From: Flavobacterium aerium
GTDB lineage: Bacteria; Bacteroidota; Bacteroidia; Flavobacteriales; Flavobacteriaceae
DNA length: 64,000 nt
Direction of reading: 5' to 3'
NCBI RefSeq assembly: GCF_030766725.1
Contig: NZ_JARQWR010000012.1
Span: 62,001 to 126,000 of the forward strand
Part shown: positions 9,550-17,548 of the stretch, in pieces
How positions within the stretch are numbered: the stretch's first letter is position 1
Layout: each line of letters begins with the position of its first letter
Position numbers and translations under genes: made by a program
The notes under the pieces: model-generated
Told to the model about the DNA's origin: nothing
Databases searched by the model: none
What the model saw: the letters and a program-made list of their open reading frames with translations, nothing else

Positions 9550-9736
9550 CTTTTGGGTAATTTTTTTCAAGGTTAAAATCAGTTTTTATTGGGCTACAAG
9601 TTGATTGTTTTTGTTTTTTGGAAAAACGAGTGCGAATAATTCCATTCACGAATCAAAATTATAATAATAATTCATTATTTTTATTTGATTGGTGGTGTTT
9701 TTTCATTCCATAGGAAAACTTTAACACAAGCGTAGT

Positions 9737-10438
9737 TTAAATTAGTATATCGCTTTCCAAATCGGACTTTTCAATAGTGAAGTTTAAGTCGAGTCGCTTC
9801 ATTAATTCAATAACCAAAATCTTATACCAATTCTCTGATTTTGGATGAATGTATATTTTCTCAATTAATTGATTAATGTCTACTTGAATTTTCAAGCCCT
9901 CATTAATTGTTATACCTTGTGAAGTGACATCGGTGATGATTCTCATTTCTCTTTCGTATTGAAAGCTTTTACGTTTGAATAAAAACGGGAAAAAGGCATT
10001 TTCAAATGGAATGAGCTCTTTTTTGTAGTCAATATAGTTTACCTCTCCAATGTGTTGTTCGTATTGTCGCTCTAAATGTAAAGCCTTTTGTATACGACCT
10101 AAAGTAGATTGTATAGCGAGCCCTTCGTTATTTTGAGTGAATATTTGCCACATGGCAAAAGATTCATACTCATTAATGTGCCAACTACTGATGACAACAT
10201 TCTTGCGTTGCATTTTATAAAAATCGAGGAAATCAGGATTGTTCTCTGATATTTTTTTAATCTCTTCAAATGTTGGCTCGCTAAATGTACCTTCATACTG
10301 ATCTTCAAATTTATCCGATCGAGACATGAATAGTTTTTTGTGTAATAGTAAATCCAAAAATTTAGACAAATCAAGATATTTCCAAACGATTGTATTTGGA
10401 TCCTCTGGAATATTGATTTGTTTATTGGTTACATACAT
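9737..10438 (-). CDS. DUF2971 family protein
   Basis: A 233-aa soluble protein. The opening (WKYLDLSKFLDLLLHKKLFMSR then DKFEDQYEG) is the hallmark start of DUF2971, and FAMWQIFT and REMRII are typical later motifs. No function is known for the family. Its start overlaps the ABC exporter stop by one base (TAATG), so it is the last gene of that operon and translationally coupled. Confidence 0.85.
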   Translation of the reverse strand: MYVTNKQINIPEDPNTIVWKYLDLSKFLDLLLHKKLFMSRSDKFEDQYEGTFSEPTFEEIKKISENNPDFLDFYKMQRKNVVISSWHINEYESFAMWQIFTQNNEGLAIQSTLGRIQKALHLERQYEQHIGEVNYIDYKKELIPFENAFFPFLFKRKSFQYEREMRIITDVTSQGITINEGLKIQVDINQLIEKIYIHPKSENWYKILVIELMKRLDLNFTIEKSDLESDILI

Positions 10439-12264
10439 TACTCAAATGATTGCATTGATATTAGTTTACTGTAAACACCTTGCTTATTGATAAGTTCAGC
10501 GTGACTGCCTTGTTCTACAATTTTTCCTTTTTGCATTACTACAATTACATCTGCTTTCTGAATTGTAGAAAGACGGTGTGCAATCACGATAGACGTTCTG
10601 TTTTGCATCATATTCTCTAAAGCAATCTGTACTAATCTTTCACTTTCCGTATCCAATGCAGAAGTAGCCTCATCTAAAATCATGATTGGTGGATTCTTTA
10701 GTACAGCACGAGCAATACTCAAACGTTGTTTTTGTCCACCAGATAATTTATTACCACTATCACCAATGTTCGTATCGATTCCTAAAGGTAAGTCTTTTAC
10801 GAACTCATAAGCATTTGCAATTTTTAAAGCTTCCATAATTTCCGCTTCTGTTGCATTTTCTTTTCCTAAAGAAATATTATTTCGAATAGTATCATTAAAT
10901 AAGATAGAGTCCTGTGTTACTAAGCCCATTAAGCTTCGTAATGAGTGAATATCTAAATCTTTGATATTAATCCCATCAATGCAAATATTACCTTCTTGAA
11001 CATCATAAAAACGCGTTAGTAAATTTGCAATGGTACTTTTTCCACTTCCAGATTGTCCTACTAAGGCAACCGTTTGTCCTTTTTTAACTTCTAAAGAGAA
11101 ATCTTTTAAGACATTTTCGTCTTCATAACGGAAATTGATGTTTTCTATCGTGATTTTATCTTCAAATTGATCTTTATAAATTGCATCAATTTTATTGGTA
11201 ATTGTATTTTCCTGATCTAGAATTTCTAGTACTCTTTCTGCAGCTGCGTTACCTCTTTTTACACCATAAGATGCTTTTGATATTGCTTTTGCAGGAGTAA
11301 GGATGTTGTAAGCCAATCCCATGTAGGCAATAAAAGCTGCACCAGTCAATGTATGTCCATCCAATACCATTTGTCCTCCATACCATAAAAGTATAGCAAT
11401 GACCATGATACCCATAAATTCACTTGCTGGAGAAGCTAAATTTTGTCGGTTACCAATACTGTTTGACAATGAGAAAAAGCGTTTTGTAGAATTCTGGAAA
11501 ACAGTATTGAAATAATTTTCAGAATTATACCCTTTTACGACTTTCAATCCACCTAACGTTTCTTCTATAGTCGAGAGGAATATTCCTTGTTCTTCTTGAG
11601 CTTTTGTAGATTGTTTTTTCAATTGCTTTCCTATTAAAGAGATAATGTATCCAGAAATAGGGATGAAAATAAATACAAAGAGCGTTAGTTTTACACTAAT
11701 AATAAACATGGTAGTAATGGTGAAAACGATCGTTAAAGGCTCTTTAACAATAAGTTCCAAAATTGCTAGAAAAGAATTCTGCACCTCATTCACATCTCCC
11801 GAAATACGAGCAATAACATCTCCTTTTCTTTTTTCAGAGAAAAAGGATAAAGGCAATTCAAGTGTCTTTTTATACATTGCATTTCGCATGTCTCTTAAAA
11901 CTCCATTTCTCAAAAATGTAATAAAGAACATAGCAAAATAATCGGCTAAATTTTTCAATAAGAATATTGAAATAATTACGGCAACCATTATGGATAAGGT
12001 ATAGCTATGACTGTGACTATCCGTTGTCTGAGTAATGTAATAACTAAGGTAATTTTCAGCATATTCTTTAATATGCGTTATTCCTTCATACACTGGCTTA
12101 ACCGTATTTCTTTTCGTTTGATCAAATAAAACTTGAATCATCGGAATCAATGCAATGAAAGAAAGTGTACTGAATAAAGCATACAGAACATTAAAGAAAA
12201 TGTTTAGGTAAGCATATCTTTTATAAGGTATTATAAAAGGAAATATTTTTTTAAAATTACTCAT
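10438..12264 (-). CDS. ABC exporter, fused membrane and ATPase domains (MsbA-like)
   Basis: A 608-aa half-transporter. Six transmembrane helices fill about residues 1-330. The ATPase domain has Walker A GQSGSGKST, Q-loop, signature LSGGQKQR, Walker B MILDEATSALD and H-loop IAHRLS. It would work as a homodimer in the inner membrane; lipid or lipid-linked sugar export is plausible because a sugar mutase and glycosyltransferase share the operon, but the substrate is not shown by the sequence. It is joined to both neighbours by TAATG overlaps. Confidence 0.9.
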   Translation of the reverse strand: MSNFKKIFPFIIPYKRYAYLNIFFNVLYALFSTLSFIALIPMIQVLFDQTKRNTVKPVYEGITHIKEYAENYLSYYITQTTDSHSHSYTLSIMVAVIISIFLLKNLADYFAMFFITFLRNGVLRDMRNAMYKKTLELPLSFFSEKRKGDVIARISGDVNEVQNSFLAILELIVKEPLTIVFTITTMFIISVKLTLFVFIFIPISGYIISLIGKQLKKQSTKAQEEQGIFLSTIEETLGGLKVVKGYNSENYFNTVFQNSTKRFFSLSNSIGNRQNLASPASEFMGIMVIAILLWYGGQMVLDGHTLTGAAFIAYMGLAYNILTPAKAISKASYGVKRGNAAAERVLEILDQENTITNKIDAIYKDQFEDKITIENINFRYEDENVLKDFSLEVKKGQTVALVGQSGSGKSTIANLLTRFYDVQEGNICIDGINIKDLDIHSLRSLMGLVTQDSILFNDTIRNNISLGKENATEAEIMEALKIANAYEFVKDLPLGIDTNIGDSGNKLSGGQKQRLSIARAVLKNPPIMILDEATSALDTESERLVQIALENMMQNRTSIVIAHRLSTIQKADVIVVMQKGKIVEQGSHAELINKQGVYSKLISMQSFE

Positions 12265-13991
12265 TAGTTTATTTTGAGATCAGCAATGATATTTTGTATT
12301 TTTTGGTCTAATTTTTTCTCTACCGCTTCAGCATCTTCAATACGATCTAAACGATCATTGACACTAACATAGAATTTAATCTTTGGTTCTGTTCCGCTAG
12401 GGCGGGCAGCAATTTTAGTTCCATCTTCAAGATAGTAGATTAAAACATTCGATTTTGGGATGTGTAACGTTTCTTCCTCATTGGTAAACATATTTTTAGC
12501 AATAGAAGATTGGTAATCTTCCACCATAACAACACGTAAACCGCTAATTGTTGTTAATGGATTTTCACGGAGGTCAATCATAGTCTGTTTAATCTCATTC
12601 GCTCCTTCAATACCTTTACGAACTAAAGCCACTAGATATTCTTTGTAAAAACCAAATTCTACATATAGTTTTAATAATTCTTGGTATAAAGAACTTCCTT
12701 TTGCTTTTGCCTGAGCAGCAATTTCACAAACTAATAAAGTAGCAGCAACGGCATCTTTATCACGAACGGCATCACCAACCATGAAGCCAAAACTTTCTTC
12801 TCCGCCACCAATGAATTTTAATTCAGGAAAATCATGGATCATTTTAGCAATCCATTTGAATCCTGTTAAACCGATTTTACATTCTACATTGTAGGCTGTA
12901 GCCAATTCCATCATCATTGGAGTAGAAACTATTGTTGAACCAATAAATTCTTTACCTTTTATTTTGTTTTCCTTTTTCCATTGTTCTAATAAGAAATGCG
13001 TCATTAGAACCATAGTTTGGTTACCATTTAACAAAATCATTTCATGAGCGGTATTGCGTACGGCAACACCCAAACGATCAGAGTCTGGATCTGTACCAAC
13101 AACAATATCAGCATTAATTTTATTAGCTAAAGCTAGAGCCATTGTCAAAGCTTCTGGTTCTTCAGGATTGGGGGACTTTACTGTTGGGAAATCTCCATTC
13201 GGGATAGCCTGTTCAGGTACAATATGTAAATCACTATATCCAGCTTGTTCTAATGTATCAGGAATTAATTTAATTGAAGTTCCATGTAAAGAAGTAAAAA
13301 CAATTTTTAAATCTTCCTTCGCTTTCGCAGGCGTATTAAAACTTGCATTTTTGATTGAAGATTTTATAAAAGCTTCATCTATTTTTTTATCGACAAAATG
13401 AATCAATTTACTATTTGCTTCAAATTTGATTTGATCGTAATTTAATTGCTCAATCACTTGGATAATCTCAGCATCCTGAGGTGGAACTAATTGTCCTCCA
13501 TCTTGCCAATATGCTTTATATCCATTATATTCTGGTGGATTATGAGAGGCTGTAAGTACAATACCTGCATGACAGTTCAAGTACTTTACTGCAAAAGATA
13601 ATTCTGGAGTAGGTCTCATTTCAGAGAATAAGTAAACTTCAATACCATTAGCAGAGAAAACATCAGCAACCGTTTTTGCCAAGGTATCACTGTTATGGCG
13701 GCAATCATATGCAATGGCTACTTTTATTTTTTCTCCAGGAAAAGACTGATGTAAATAATCAGAAAGGCCTTGAGTGTTTTTACCTAAGGTATATTTATTG
13801 ATACGATTAGTTCCCGGTCCCATAATACCACGCATTCCACCTGTTCCAAATTCAAGATTTTTGTAAAAACTTTCATTTAGTTCAGCAGGAGAAGAAGTCA
13901 TCATTTTTTTAATAGCCTCTTGCGTTGTATTGTCAAATGTAGGCGTTAACCATTCATTTACTTTGTCTAATATATTTTGTTCAATTTTCAT
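12264..13991 (-). CDS. Phosphoglucomutase/phosphomannomutase family enzyme
   Basis: A 575-aa alpha-D-phosphohexomutase that moves phosphate between C6 and C1 of hexose phosphates. All four motifs are present in order: catalytic serine loop TASHNP, metal loop DPDSDRLG, sugar-binding loop GGEESFG and phosphate loop RPSGTEPK. The length fits the PgcA-like branch (about 580 aa) rather than the shorter bacterial mutases. It probably supplies glucose-1-phosphate or mannose-1-phosphate for envelope glycans. Confidence 0.92.
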   Translation of the reverse strand: MKIEQNILDKVNEWLTPTFDNTTQEAIKKMMTSSPAELNESFYKNLEFGTGGMRGIMGPGTNRINKYTLGKNTQGLSDYLHQSFPGEKIKVAIAYDCRHNSDTLAKTVADVFSANGIEVYLFSEMRPTPELSFAVKYLNCHAGIVLTASHNPPEYNGYKAYWQDGGQLVPPQDAEIIQVIEQLNYDQIKFEANSKLIHFVDKKIDEAFIKSSIKNASFNTPAKAKEDLKIVFTSLHGTSIKLIPDTLEQAGYSDLHIVPEQAIPNGDFPTVKSPNPEEPEALTMALALANKINADIVVGTDPDSDRLGVAVRNTAHEMILLNGNQTMVLMTHFLLEQWKKENKIKGKEFIGSTIVSTPMMMELATAYNVECKIGLTGFKWIAKMIHDFPELKFIGGGEESFGFMVGDAVRDKDAVAATLLVCEIAAQAKAKGSSLYQELLKLYVEFGFYKEYLVALVRKGIEGANEIKQTMIDLRENPLTTISGLRVVMVEDYQSSIAKNMFTNEEETLHIPKSNVLIYYLEDGTKIAARPSGTEPKIKFYVSVNDRLDRIEDAEAVEKKLDQKIQNIIADLKIN

Positions 13992-14032
13992 TTCTTTTTC
14001 AAAAATTTAAAAGTGTAACAAGGATCATTAAA

Positions 14033-14986
14033 TTACTCTATCGTATTTGATACTTTGTAACGATCATTATTATTTTTTGTTCGTAGAATAATTTCACCTA
14101 AGAATCCAGCTAAAAATAGTTGGGTACCAATAATCATGGTTGTCAATGAAATATAAAACCAAGGATTCTCTGTTACTAGTACAGTACGCAATCCATGATA
14201 TAATCTGTAAAGTTTATTAATACCAATGTAACCAGCGGCTAAAAATCCGATTACAAACATAACAGAGCCAAGTGCTCCAAATAGATGCATCGGTCTTTTA
14301 CCAAAACGAGATAAAAACCAGATGGTGATTAAATCTAGAAAACCATTTACAAAACGATCCATACCAAATTTAGTAGAACCATATTTTCTGGCCTGATGTT
14401 TTACAACCTTTTCGCCAATTTTTCCAAAGCCAGCATTTTTTGCTAAAACAGGAATATAACGATGCATTTCACCAGATACTTCAATGTTTTTTACAACAGT
14501 ATTTTTGTAAGCCTTTAATCCGCAATTAAAATCATTCAATTGCACACCCGATGTTTTACGAGCAGCATAGTTGAATAATTTGGATGGTAAATTTTTAGAA
14601 AGAACAGAATCATAACGTTTCTTCTTCCATCCAGAAACCAAATCATACCCTTGATTTATAATCATATTGTACAATTCAGGTATTTCCTCTGGATTATCCT
14701 GTAAATCGGCATCCATTGTAATAATAACATCAGCCTCTGCTTTTGCAAAACCGGCGTGTAATGCTTGTGATTTGCCGTAATTTTTTAAAAAACGAATTCC
14801 TTTTACCTCAGGATGTTGTTCCGCAAGATGCTCAATAATCGACCAAGAGCTGTCTGTACTACCATCATCAATAAAAAGTATTTCATAACTGAAATTATGG
14901 TCTTGCATAACCTTTGCAATCCATTGATGTAATTCTTTAAGCGATTCTTCTTCGTTAAGAAGAGGTATGATGATTGATAGATTCAT
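14033..14986 (-). CDS. Family 2 glycosyltransferase, polyprenyl-phosphate type
   Basis: A 317-aa enzyme. An N-terminal GT-A domain has the DDGSTDSSW and DADLQDNPEE motifs, and QARKYGSTKFG is the motif shared by dolichol/undecaprenyl-phosphate sugar transferases of the ArnC/GtrB group. Two C-terminal transmembrane helices (about 235-300) fit that group. It likely moves a sugar from a nucleotide donor to undecaprenyl phosphate at the inner face of the cytoplasmic membrane. Three bases separate it from the DUF4199 gene. Confidence 0.88.
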   Translation of the reverse strand: MNLSIIIPLLNEEESLKELHQWIAKVMQDHNFSYEILFIDDGSTDSSWSIIEHLAEQHPEVKGIRFLKNYGKSQALHAGFAKAEADVIITMDADLQDNPEEIPELYNMIINQGYDLVSGWKKKRYDSVLSKNLPSKLFNYAARKTSGVQLNDFNCGLKAYKNTVVKNIEVSGEMHRYIPVLAKNAGFGKIGEKVVKHQARKYGSTKFGMDRFVNGFLDLITIWFLSRFGKRPMHLFGALGSVMFVIGFLAAGYIGINKLYRLYHGLRTVLVTENPWFYISLTTMIIGTQLFLAGFLGEIILRTKNNNDRYKVSNTIE

Positions 14987-14989
14987 GTA

Positions 14990-15532
14990 TTAATAGCCAG
15001 TAGGTTTGTCATTTTTAACAAATGCACCTACGATTAGAGAAAAGATTAACCCAATAAAAGCGTAAATAGCCATCGTTGATGGAGCAAGAATCCATGGACT
15101 CATGAATTTTCGAGTTACCGATATAGCCGTTTCAATCTGATCCTTTGTCATTTCTGGATTATTTTTCAACATCACAGTCTTAACATCTGCCATAGAAGAA
15201 TCTAAGAAATCAGGAAAGATTTGAATGAAAATAATATAGAAAATAGAATAAATTAAGGCAGCCAATACAGTAATGGAAACACCAATTTTTAAACATTGTC
15301 CAAAAGAGATAAATCCACCGTTGAAATTTTTCTTGTAATTGATACAACCTATAGTAATAAATACGACTGGTAATACAAAGTAGTTTAGGATGCTCATTAT
15401 CATTCCTGCTGAAGGATTATCAGTAGGAGTTAAATGTAATACATAAGAAATTACAAACTCTAGTACCATGATGACACCAAATAAGATGCCTAACTGCAAG
15501 GCGGATTTTGACGGGGAGATAGTTTCTTTCAT
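14990..15532 (-). CDS. DUF4199 domain membrane protein
   Basis: A 180-aa integral membrane protein with four hydrophobic segments (about 13-31, 41-60, 74-97, 145-168) and a cytosolic-looking loop containing MTKDQIETA. This is the DUF4199 pattern found beside family 2 glycosyltransferases in Bacteroidota. It is the first gene of the operon. A -7 box TATCTTTG (15565-15558, minus strand) lies upstream, without a clear -33 box. Confidence 0.85.
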   Translation of the reverse strand: MKETISPSKSALQLGILFGVIMVLEFVISYVLHLTPTDNPSAGMIMSILNYFVLPVVFITIGCINYKKNFNGGFISFGQCLKIGVSITVLAALIYSIFYIIFIQIFPDFLDSSMADVKTVMLKNNPEMTKDQIETAISVTRKFMSPWILAPSTMAIYAFIGLIFSLIVGAFVKNDKPTGY

Positions 15533-15632
15533 ACTTTATTATTGGTTAATTAATCAACAAAGATAAGAAATCCCTATATATCGTACGATAAAAATCATTT
15601 TTTGATGTGATTCAAAAAAATATATAGTTTGA

Positions 15633-15662
15633 TTTGTTTATTCAAAAATAATTGTACATTTG
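15633..15662 (+). promoter_or_regulatory. Bacteroidota housekeeping promoter of the L31 gene
   Basis: TTTG at 15633-15636 and TACATTTG at 15655-15662 are 18 nt apart, an almost ideal match to the consensus. Transcription would start near 15669, leaving a leader of about 107 nt before L31, long enough to hold a regulatory structure, though none was recognised. Confidence 0.8.
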
Positions 15663-15775
15663 CAAACTGAAAATTAATATTAAAAATAAACTAAGAAGTT
15701 ATAATGTGTTTACACCTTTTTCATTAAAGAAAAAGCTTCAAAGCAAATTGTAATGGACAAATAAAAAAAGTACAG

Positions 15776-16027
15776 ATGAAAAAAGGAATTCACCCAGAGA
15801 ATTACAGATTAGTAGCATTCAAAGATATGTCAAATGAAGATGTATTCATTACTAAATCTACAGCAGACACTAAAGAAACTATCGTTGTTGACGGTGTTGA
15901 GTACCCAGTAATCAAAATGGAGATTTCTAGAACATCTCACCCTTTTTACACTGGTAAATCTAAATTAATCGATACTGCAGGACGTATTGATAAATTCAAA
16001 AACAAATACTCTAAATTCACAAAATAA
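15776..16027 (+). CDS. rpmE2: 50S ribosomal protein L31, type B
   Basis: An 83-aa ribosomal protein starting MKKGIHPENYR and containing SRTSHPFYTGK. The zinc-binding cysteines of type A L31 are missing, so this is the zinc-independent type B. It sits alone between a strong promoter and a terminator. Confidence 0.95.
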   Translation: MKKGIHPENYRLVAFKDMSNEDVFITKSTADTKETIVVDGVEYPVIKMEISRTSHPFYTGKSKLIDTAGRIDKFKNKYSKFTK

Positions 16028-16045
16028 TTTAGTGTTATTATATAT

Positions 16046-16076
16046 AAAAAGCCTTCCATTTGGGAGGCTTTTTTTT
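16046..16076 (+). terminator. Rho-independent terminator after L31
   Basis: Stem AAAAAGCCTTCC / GGGAGGCTTTTT with one G-T pair and an ATTT loop, followed by T. Confidence 0.85.
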
Positions 16077-16083
16077 ATGGGCA

Positions 16084-16115
16084 TTTCTCAACGTTAAGTA
16101 AACTTTGTATCTTTG
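16084..16115 (+). promoter_or_regulatory. Likely promoter of the GlmU-like gene
   Basis: A good -7 box TATCTTTG (16108-16115) lies 20 nt after a weak -33 element TTTC (16084-16087). Start site near 16122, about 60 nt before the gene. Confidence 0.5.
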
Positions 16116-16180
16116 TTCTAATGTTGGGGTGTATTATTTTTTAAGTACATTTAAGCAGTGAACCTTTTGAATCATAAATC

Positions 16181-17356
16181 ATGAATTATATACTTTTTGA
16201 TGGAACAGTGCGTAATGCATTGTTACCTTTTACATTTACCCGACCAGTTGCTGATATTCGAGTAGGAATTTTGACAATTCGTGAAAAATGGGAAAAACAT
16301 TTAGGTACCACCACCACTACTTTAACGGAAGAATATCTAATGGATAAATTTCCAATGGTAGAAATGGAAGAGAATATTATGATTAATGCCTCTTTTTTAC
16401 CAAACAATGTATTGTCAGAATTAGTAAGTGGATTAGAACCAAACCAAGCGATATTCTATAAAGAAGAAGTAATTGCTTTTTATACACAAGATACTCAGGA
16501 AGAAGTGGATTTTGATACCTATGAAGTAATTGAATATACTGAAGACTGTATCAGAATTGAACATACTTGGGATATTTTTGCCAAAAATGATGCTGCTTTG
16601 CGAGAAGACTTTGAATTAATTACAGAAGACCGTAAATCACAACCGATACCTAAAAGTATTAATGTTATAGGAGCAGAAAATATTTTTATTGAAGAAGGTG
16701 CAAAATTAGAATTTGTAACACTAAATGCTTCTACAGGTCCTATTTACATTGGTAAAGACACAGAAATCATGGAAGGAAGTATTATCCGTGGACCCTTTGC
16801 ATTATGTGATGGAGCTGTAGTGAAAATGGGTGCGAAAATATATGGAGCTACTACGGTAGGACCACAATGTAGAGTAGGTGGAGAAGTAAGTAATTCTGTA
16901 ATGTTCTCTTATTCAAATAAAGGGCACGATGGATTTTTAGGAAATTCTGTATTAGGAGAATGGTGCAATCTAGGAGCAGATACAAACAATTCCAATCTTA
17001 AGAACAATTACGAAGAAGTAAAATTATGGAGCTATGAGACAGAAAATTTTGCTAAAACTGGATTGCAGTTTTGTGGATTAATGATGGGAGATCATAGTAA
17101 ATGTGGAATTAATACTATGTTTAATACAGGAACAGTAATTGGAGTAAGTACTAACATTTTTGGAAGTGGATTGCCGAGAAATTTTGTGCCAAGTTTTTCT
17201 TGGGGTGGAGCATCTGGGTTTACAACCTATCTAACAAAGAAAGCTTTTGAGACGGCAAAAATAGTAATGAGCCGTAGAAATATTGATTTCACCGAACAAG
17301 ATGCAGCAATTTTAGAGCATGTTTTTGAGGAATCTAAAAAATGGAGAAAAGAATAA
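16181..17356 (+). CDS. GlmU-like sugar nucleotidyltransferase with left-handed beta-helix
   Basis: A 391-aa protein. The start (NYILFDGTVRNALLPFTFTRP) belongs to the GlmU-related group in Bacteroidota, which keeps the LP-T-RP element in place of the classical GxGTRM loop. The C-terminal half is a hexapeptide-repeat helix (e.g. IYIGKDTEIMEGSIIRGP, VKMGAKIYGATTVGP). The length is shorter than true GlmU (about 450). It probably acts in sugar-nucleotide metabolism in the cytosol, but the exact substrate is not clear from sequence. Confidence 0.8.
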   Translation: MNYILFDGTVRNALLPFTFTRPVADIRVGILTIREKWEKHLGTTTTTLTEEYLMDKFPMVEMEENIMINASFLPNNVLSELVSGLEPNQAIFYKEEVIAFYTQDTQEEVDFDTYEVIEYTEDCIRIEHTWDIFAKNDAALREDFELITEDRKSQPIPKSINVIGAENIFIEEGAKLEFVTLNASTGPIYIGKDTEIMEGSIIRGPFALCDGAVVKMGAKIYGATTVGPQCRVGGEVSNSVMFSYSNKGHDGFLGNSVLGEWCNLGADTNNSNLKNNYEEVKLWSYETENFAKTGLQFCGLMMGDHSKCGINTMFNTGTVIGVSTNIFGSGLPRNFVPSFSWGGASGFTTYLTKKAFETAKIVMSRRNIDFTEQDAAILEHVFEESKKWRKE

Positions 17357-17374
17357 ATTCATAACAATTTGTTT

Positions 17375-17418
17375 GAAGGGTGCAATTTTAAATATAAAAT
17401 TGCGCCCTTCGTATTTTT
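17375..17418 (+). terminator. Rho-independent terminator
   Basis: A long stem GAAGGGTGCAATTTT / AAAATTGCGCCCTTC with one mismatch-like G-T pair, then GTATTTTT. Confidence 0.8.
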
Positions 17419-17548
17419 AATGATTATAAATAAGCCTTTCCTAGTAAATACAAGGGCTAGAGCATCAGTAATTTAGTTTATATTTAAGAAAAAAGTCTTA
17501 GATATTGCGTAAATTCAACGAACATTAAAAATTTAAACTTTTTATGTT

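Noticed and set aside
9373..9570. 65-aa version of the small membrane protein starting with TTG at 9570
   Set aside because: The ATG at 9549 leaves the same hydrophobic segment with a normal positively charged start; the longer form adds only a few Lys-rich residues.
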